From: Acidobacteriota bacterium
Lineage (GTDB): Bacteria; Acidobacteriota; Blastocatellia; Chloracidobacteriales; JADJPF01
Direction: 5' to 3'
NCBI GenBank assembly: GCA_016213785.1
Contig: JACQZQ010000052.1
Location: 1-50,540 of the forward strand
DNA: 50,540 bases
Program-made: the position numbers and the translations under genes
The notes under the pieces: generated by a model
The model's database searches: none
What the model was told of the DNA's origin: nothing
What the model saw: only the letters and a program-made list of their open reading frames with translations
Shown here: piece after piece, positions 45,616-50,540 of the stretch
Layout: each line of letters opens with the position of its first letter
How positions within the stretch are numbered: the stretch's first letter is position 1

Positions 45616-45644
45616 GAATAAAGTATTACCTAACTATTAGAATG

Positions 45645-46400
45645 CTATTTATAGTTTACAATTTGTGCAAAGCTGTTGGCTTCTAAACTAGCGCCCCCAA
45701 CTAAAGCACCATCAATGTCTGGCTCTGCCATTAGTGAAGAGATATTATCAGGTTTTACGCTACCACCATAAAGAATACGTATATTTTCACTTAATTCTTT
45801 ACCCCAATTTTTAGAAAGAACACTACGGATAAATTTATGCATTGATGCTGCAATTTCAGGGGTTGCGGTGCGTCCCGTACCAATAGCCCAAACTGGTTCG
45901 TAAGCGATGAGAATAAGCGAAAGTTCCTGCTCTGTCAAGCCACTTAATCCGTCATATACCTGTTGACCAACTACTTTTTCCATTTCATTATTTTCGCGCT
46001 CTTCTAATCTTTCTCCAACACATACAATAGGCTTAAGTCCTGCATTTAAGGCGGCTCGAGTCTTTTTACTTACTATATCATTAGTCTCCTGATAATATTG
46101 ACGGCGTTCTGAATGACCAATAATTACATAGCAACAACCTAAGTCTTTTAACATTGCTCCAGAAATTTCACCAGTAAATGCTCCTTGCCCTGTTTGTTCG
46201 CAAAGATTTTGACCAGCAGTTTTAATATTTGAGCCTTCTAGGCGATCATTAACCGTCTTTAAGACAGTAAAAGGGGGAGCCACAACTATATCACAATGAT
46301 GAGAGTTAACTACTTTTGGTTTTAAGTCTAGTACAAGTTCTACAGATTCAGAAAGTAGCTTAAACATTTTCCAGTTTCCAACAATAACAGGTCGTCGCAT
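45645..46400 (-). CDS. tpiA: Triosephosphate isomerase
   Basis: The enzyme interconverts dihydroxyacetone phosphate and glyceraldehyde 3-phosphate. The start is set at ATG 46400 (MRRPVIVGNWKMFK), which follows AAGGGG; the frame opens further upstream at 46427 but would add nine residues before the universal N-terminus. The catalytic Lys is in GNWKM, the His in YVIIGHSERRQYYQE near 95, the Glu in LIAYEPVWAIGTG near 165 and the phosphate loop in LYGGSVKPDN near 210. Part of gap-pgk-tpiA-secG. Confidence 0.97.
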   Translation of the reverse strand: MRRPVIVGNWKMFKLLSESVELVLDLKPKVVNSHHCDIVVAPPFTVLKTVNDRLEGSNIKTAGQNLCEQTGQGAFTGEISGAMLKDLGCCYVIIGHSERRQYYQETNDIVSKKTRAALNAGLKPIVCVGERLEERENNEMEKVVGQQVYDGLSGLTEQELSLILIAYEPVWAIGTGRTATPEIAASMHKFIRSVLSKNWGKELSENIRILYGGSVKPDNISSLMAEPDIDGALVGGASLEANSFAQIVNYK

Positions 46401-46472
46401 ATTACCCCTTTTTTTGTCTATAAACATTAAAATAAAGGCTTTATAGCTAGTTTTATTTAATATGTTGTTACT

Positions 46473-47654
46473 TTACTCGGCTAAAGCTTTTACACCTGGA
46501 AGTTCTATGCCTGAAAGAAATTCTAAGCTAGCGCCTCCACCAGTAGAAACATGGCTAACCTTATCAGCAACACCAGCTTGGTTTATTGCAGCAACCGAAT
46601 CACCTCCACCAATAACCGTAATACCTTTAGAATCAGCAACAGCTAAAGCTATAGCTTTTGTACCTTGAGCATAGCTTTCCTTTTCAAAAATACCCATAGG
46701 CCCATTCCAAACAATAGTTTTAGCTCTAGTAATTTCGTCTACATAGTTTTTAATTGTAGTCTGCCCAATATCAAACCCAGCTTCATCTTCAGCCGTATTA
46801 GCAACACTACATTCTCGCAAACCTTCAGCCGTTTCTAAGTTTTTAGCTACTACGTGATCAACTGGTAAAAGTAAGCTTACACCTCGCTCTTTTGCTTTAT
46901 TGATCAACTCTTTAGCTAGCTCAAGTTTATCATCTTCAACCAGCGATTTACCTATAGGTAAGCCTTGAGCTTTTAAGAAAGTATAAGCCATTGCTCCACC
47001 AATAAGTAGAACATTAGCGCTTTTTAGTAAATTTTCTATTACTTCAATTTTATCTGATACTTTTGCACCACCTAAAATTACAACAAATGGTGCTTCTGGC
47101 GAGTAAACAGCTTTACCTAAGTATTCAAGTTCTTTTTCCATCAAAAACCCTGCACCAGATCTTGCTACAAAGTGAGTCATCCCAACAGTAGAAGCATGAG
47201 CACGATGTGCAGTACCAAAAGCATCATTAACATATAAATCACAAAGAGCGGCTAATTGACGAGAAAAACTTTCATCATTTTTTTCTTCTTCTTCATGAAA
47301 ACGTAAGTTTTCAAGTAGCAAAACCTCTCCATCCCCAAGTTTTGCAGCTTGGGCTTCTACCTCTGCTCCAATACAATCATTTGCAAATTCTACGGTTTTT
47401 CCTAGTAATTCTGCTAAGCGATCAGCAACAGGCTTTAGAGAGTATTTAGCATTAACTTTGCCTTTTGGCCTACCTAAATGAGAAGCAAGAATAACTTTAG
47501 CACCCTTTTCTATTGCATAACGAATTGTTGGAAGGGAAGCTTGAATACGAGTATCATCACTAACTTGCCCTCCATCTAAAGGAACATTAAAGTCTACACG
47601 AATAAAAAGCCGCTTACCTGTTAGCTCTAAATCTTTGATTGTTACCTTTTTCAT
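46473..47654 (-). CDS. pgk: Phosphoglycerate kinase
   Basis: The enzyme makes ATP from 1,3-bisphosphoglycerate. The 393-residue two-domain protein has [11 protein letters not shown] near 18, the SHLGRPKG signature near 58-65, [15 protein letters not shown] near 112, [12 protein letters not shown] near 195, and [32 protein letters not shown] near 345-375. AAGGGGG precedes the ATG. It follows gap by 17 bases and is followed by tpiA at 72 bases, all on the same strand. Confidence 0.98.
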   Translation of the reverse strand: MKKVTIKDLELTGKRLFIRVDFNVPLDGGQVSDDTRIQASLPTIRYAIEKGAKVILASHLGRPKGKVNAKYSLKPVADRLAELLGKTVEFANDCIGAEVEAQAAKLGDGEVLLLENLRFHEEEEKNDESFSRQLAALCDLYVNDAFGTAHRAHASTVGMTHFVARSGAGFLMEKELEYLGKAVYSPEAPFVVILGGAKVSDKIEVIENLLKSANVLLIGGAMAYTFLKAQGLPIGKSLVEDDKLELAKELINKAKERGVSLLLPVDHVVAKNLETAEGLRECSVANTAEDEAGFDIGQTTIKNYVDEITRAKTIVWNGPMGIFEKESYAQGTKAIALAVADSKGITVIGGGDSVAAINQAGVADKVSHVSTGGGASLEFLSGIELPGVKALAE

Positions 47655-47671
47655 AGCTTCCCCCTTAAAAC

Positions 47672-48679
47672 TTATAAACCTTTGTCTACTAAGAAGTTTA
47701 TTAGATCACGAACACGACAACTATAGCCCCATTCATTATCATACCAGGCCATTAAGTGAACTAAAGTACCATCAACTACTTTAGTGTAACCTGCATCTAG
47801 AATAGATGAATGTGCATTACCACGAAAATCTATTGATACAAGTTCTTCTTCACAAAACTCTAAAACATTCTTTAATGAAGTATTTGCAGCTTCTTTAAGA
47901 GCTTGGTTAACTTCTTCTTTTGTAACAGCCTTTTCTACAGAAACAACTAAATCAACTACAGAGACATTTGGAGTTGGTACACGTATAGCAATACCATCTA
48001 ATTTGCCTTTTAACTGAGGAATCACAAGCCCTATAGCCTTTGCTGCACCTGTAGTAGTAGGAATCATTGACATTGCAGCAGCACGAGCACGTCGCAAGTC
48101 TTTATGAGGAAGATCTAAAATCTTTTGATCATTGGTATAAGAATGAATTGTAGTCATTGAACCACGAAGAATATTAAATTTTTCATGGACTACTTTAGCA
48201 ACAGGAGCTAAACAATTTGTTGTACAAGAAGCATTAGAAATAACATGGTGATTTGCTGCGTCATAAGCAGCATCATTAACACCTAAGACTAAAGTGATAT
48301 CTTCATCTTTTGCTGGTGCTGAGATAATCACTTTTTTAACACCATCATGTAAATGTAAGGAACAGTTTGGTTTATCAACAAAACGCCCTGTTGATTCTAC
48401 TACTATTTCTGCTCCTACTGATCCCCAATTAATTTTAGAAACATTGGGTTCACTAAACACTTTTACTGTTCGACCATTAACTATTAAAGCGTTATCTCCA
48501 ACCTCAACCTTAGCATCAAAAGTGCCTATTATAGAGTCATACTTTAGTAGATGAGCTAGGGTTTTAGCATCAGTAATATCATTAACAGCAACAAATTCTA
48601 TTTCTGGGTTATTTATTGCTGAGCGAAGTAAGTTGCGACCAATACGACCAAATCCGTTAATTCCAACCTTAACTGCCAT
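47672..48679 (-). CDS. gap: Glyceraldehyde-3-phosphate dehydrogenase
   Basis: The NAD-dependent glycolytic dehydrogenase of 335 residues has the Rossmann start [15 protein letters not shown], catalytic Cys152 in [12 protein letters not shown], the [28 protein letters not shown] segment, and [15 protein letters not shown] near the end. D34 after AVN suggests NAD preference. AGGAGG lies 13 bases before the start. It is the first gene of gap-pgk-tpiA-secG. Confidence 0.98.
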   Translation of the reverse strand: MAVKVGINGFGRIGRNLLRSAINNPEIEFVAVNDITDAKTLAHLLKYDSIIGTFDAKVEVGDNALIVNGRTVKVFSEPNVSKINWGSVGAEIVVESTGRFVDKPNCSLHLHDGVKKVIISAPAKDEDITLVLGVNDAAYDAANHHVISNASCTTNCLAPVAKVVHEKFNILRGSMTTIHSYTNDQKILDLPHKDLRRARAAAMSMIPTTTGAAKAIGLVIPQLKGKLDGIAIRVPTPNVSVVDLVVSVEKAVTKEEVNQALKEAANTSLKNVLEFCEEELVSIDFRGNAHSSILDAGYTKVVDGTLVHLMAWYDNEWGYSCRVRDLINFLVDKGL

Positions 48680-48928
48680 AATTATAGAGATCCTCCTTAA
48701 CTTCCTGCCTAAAGGCTTGAGTATTGTTTATTAGAATGTTGAATTAAAACTAATTATAAGAATAGAGCTTAGAAGTACCATAAATACGCTATTTAGAGCA
48801 AATAGATGGCGCGGAAAATTATTTAGAGAGAATGTTTTAGTTAAGTATAGCTTTGAAAGTCCAAAAAAACTTAGTAAATTATATTTGTAAATCATCTAGA
48901 GAAAATTTTCTTTTATAAAACTTAAATT

Positions 48929-50161
48929 ATGAGCAAACAAACTCAGCAAACTGTTCCTAGAATTGAATACCTTCAAGTTAAAAACTATCGAGCATTAAAA
49001 AATATAGAATTAAAAGAAATAACCCCATTAACAGTATTTTTGGGACGAAATGGAAGCGGAAAATCAACTATTTTTGATGTATTTGCTTTTTTATCTGAGT
49101 GTTTTTCAATTGGTTTAAGGAAAGCTTGGGATAAGAGAGGGAGATTTAAGGAACTAAGGACTCGTGGAGAACAAGATCCAATTGTAATTGAGCTACAGTA
49201 TAGACAAAAACCTTATTCAGGTAGCGGTAAACAAAAAGATTCTAGACAACGGTTAATTACTTATCATATAGCAATAAATGAAGATCTAAAGGGACCTTAC
49301 ATAGATGAAGAATGGCTACAATGGCGCAGACTCACTAGTTCAAAAGGTGAGGGTCGTCCTTTTAGATTTCTTAACTTTAACAAAGGTAAAGGAGTAATAT
49401 ATGTATCTGCTTCTGAAGGCTTTCCGAATGAAAAAGATGAACGTACTGACGAAAATTTAGACTCACGAGAAATGCTAGCTGTAAATACATTAGGCCAATT
49501 TGCAAAGCATCCTTATGTTAGCGGATTACGTCGTTTTATTACAAGCTGGTACTTATCATATCTCACAGCAGATAACGCTCGTAGTGTTCCAGAAGCAGGG
49601 CCACAAGAACAATTATCTACAACAGGAAATAACCTAGTTAATGTAATTCAATACCTAAAAGAGCAACATCCTGAAAGACTTGGGGAAATATTGGATACTC
49701 TTTCAAGACGCATCCCCCATTTAGAAAAAGTAGAGTCGGACTTAATGCCTGATGGCAGGCTTTTGCTACAAATCAAAGATGTACCTTTTGACAAGCCAAT
49801 ACAGGCTAAATTTGTTTCTGATGGAACATTAAAAATGCTGGCCTATTTAACTGTCCTCTATGATCCTTCCCCGCCGCAACTGATAGGAATAGAAGAACCC
49901 GAAAATCATTTGTATCCGCACCTTTTGCCTGAACTAGCAGAAGAATGTGGCAGGGCAGCTAACCAAACTCAATTAATGGTGACAACTCATTCTCCGTTTT
50001 TTATTAATGGTCTAAAACCTGAAGAGGTTAGAGTAGTTCAAAGAAACAAAAACGGCTACACCGAAGCCAAACGCGCTTTTGATATAAAAGGTGTAAAAGA
50101 ACACGTTCAAGCAGGAGCACAACTAGGGTATCTTTGGATGGAAGGCTTTTTAGACTATTAA
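48929..50161 (+). CDS. AAA_21-type ATPase of the OLD/ABC-like class
   Basis: The 410-residue protein has an ABC/SMC-type ATPase fold split by a long insertion: [19 protein letters not shown], Walker [10 protein letters not shown] near residue 40, a signature-region candidate [13 protein letters not shown] near 290, Walker [21 protein letters not shown] near 312 and the His-switch [11 protein letters not shown] near 350. It belongs to the AAA_21/RecF-like group that is often paired with a small partner (DUF4276, DUF4435 or TOPRIM) in phage-defence and anti-plasmid loci. A DUF4276-like gene starts 27 bases later. It appears to be the first gene of an operon; no strong ribosome-binding site is visible. 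Confidence 0.9.
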   Translation: MSKQTQQTVPRIEYLQVKNYRALKNIELKEITPLTVFLGRNGSGKSTIFDVFAFLSECFSIGLRKAWDKRGRFKELRTRGEQDPIVIELQYRQKPYSGSGKQKDSRQRLITYHIAINEDLKGPYIDEEWLQWRRLTSSKGEGRPFRFLNFNKGKGVIYVSASEGFPNEKDERTDENLDSREMLAVNTLGQFAKHPYVSGLRRFITSWYLSYLTADNARSVPEAGPQEQLSTTGNNLVNVIQYLKEQHPERLGEILDTLSRRIPHLEKVESDLMPDGRLLLQIKDVPFDKPIQAKFVSDGTLKMLAYLTVLYDPSPPQLIGIEEPENHLYPHLLPELAEECGRAANQTQLMVTTHSPFFINGLKPEEVRVVQRNKNGYTEAKRAFDIKGVKEHVQAGAQLGYLWMEGFLDY

Positions 50162-50188
50162 ACAAAATCTGTAGAGGTTTTACATTTT

Positions 50189-50540
50189 ATGCAACTAGAA
50201 TTTCTTGTTGAAGAACGCTCTATTGAAGAAGTATTAAAAAATTTAATCCCTAAAATTGTTAATATTCCATTTAATATCCGTGTGTTTCAAGGTAAACCAG
50301 ATCTTCTAAAAAAGCTACCAGAACGCTTTAAAGGCTATAAAACTGCTATGTATGAAAAATACAAAATAATTGTAGTAGTTGATAGAGATGATGAGGATTG
50401 TGACACTCCACACGCGCTAAAGCGCGATGGCTTCTTTGTGCGAAGCCGAAGCTTAAGTGTGGTTACTAACGATCTTAGAACAAGCCGGTGTAGACGAAAC
50501 CACAAGTCCTTGCCCCGTGAGAGCGACCTGGTTTGGTTCG
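50189..50540 (+). pseudogene. DUF4276-like partner gene, apparently interrupted and cut by the window edge
   Basis: From the ATG at 50189 the frame encodes MQLEFLVEERSIEEVLKNLI and, near residues 60-75, IIVVVDRDDEDC, the acidic TOPRIM-like strand-loop seen in DUF4276 proteins that accompany AAA ATPases. After DEDC the same frame stays open but the protein becomes implausible (TPHALKRDGFFVRSRSL...), coinciding with a 55-bp palindromic element at 50408-50462. Past the element, a different frame reads LLTILEQAGVDETTSPCPV, which looks more like the expected continuation of the domain. This suggests an insertion with a frameshift. The right end of the gene is outside the window. Confidence 0.6.
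50408..50462. repeat. 55-bp palindromic element with three nested inverted repeats
   Basis: Terminal inverted repeats CCACAC (50408-50413) and GTGTGG (50457-50462) enclose two hairpins: CGCGCT-AA-AGCGCG at 50413-50426 and GGCTTC-(7)-GAAGCC at 50428-50446, and then an AAGCTT palindrome. The drawn fold is cloverleaf-like. It is much richer in G and C than its surroundings. It resembles REP or MITE-type small mobile elements; whether it moves, and its copy number, are unknown. Confidence 0.7.

Overview
The window is an AT-rich bacterial chromosome segment that is mostly core genome, with accessory genes concentrated at both ends and around 32-41 kb. The best guess for the host is an AT-rich member of Acidobacteriota, perhaps Blastocatellia-like. 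The reasons are a very large Oar-type TonB-dependent receptor with an N-terminal carboxypeptidase-regulatory domain, the bacillithiol enzyme BshC, the order merR / tRNA-Pro / surE / pcm, the order gap / pgk / tpiA / secG / tRNA-Leu with a long charged tail on SecG, and several secreted TPR, CHAT, caspase and matrixin-type proteins. This assignment is inference; no rRNA is present to confirm it.

Layout. 1-6 kb: the 5' end of a probable transposase running off the left edge, then an exported CHAT-protease/TPR protein and an exported matrixin-like protein whose zinc site has decayed. 6-12.3 kb: mreB, then a plus-strand run of an M16 peptidase, a WalJ/YycJ-type hydrolase and the purine genes purB, purS and purQ (purL is not here). 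12.3-18.7 kb: two paralogous small secreted proteins, the TonB-dependent receptor, a cysteine-cluster protein and a coiled-coil protein. 18.8-28.7 kb: a DUF255/thioredoxin-fold protein, a DapA-family aldolase, bshC, the pcm-surE-(tRNA-Pro)-merR block, serA and dcd. 29-34 kb: a two-gene exported unit (small domain protein plus an intact matrixin-type metalloprotease), uridine kinase, an internally duplicated small protein, an LSm-like exported protein and a DJ-1/PfpI protein. 34-41 kb: a 902-residue patatin-like phospholipase divergent from a membrane Ser/Thr kinase, which is followed at once by an exported caspase-like TPR protein. 41-48.7 kb: glgC, psuG, der, tRNA-Leu and the glycolytic operon gap-pgk-tpiA-secG. 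48.9-50.5 kb: an OLD/PARIS-like AAA ATPase followed by a DUF4276-like gene that appears to be interrupted by a 55-bp cloverleaf-shaped palindromic element.

The points most worth following are: (i) the patatin / kinase / caspase block, in which the kinase carries a DUF4384-like extracytoplasmic domain that is usually found next to caspase domains; (ii) the two matrixin-type systems, one fused and apparently catalytically dead, the other split over two genes with an intact zinc site; (iii) the ATPase + DUF4276 pair at the right edge with a small structured element inside the second gene. Several terminator hairpins are shared by convergent genes, and in two cases the stop codon lies inside the hairpin stem.
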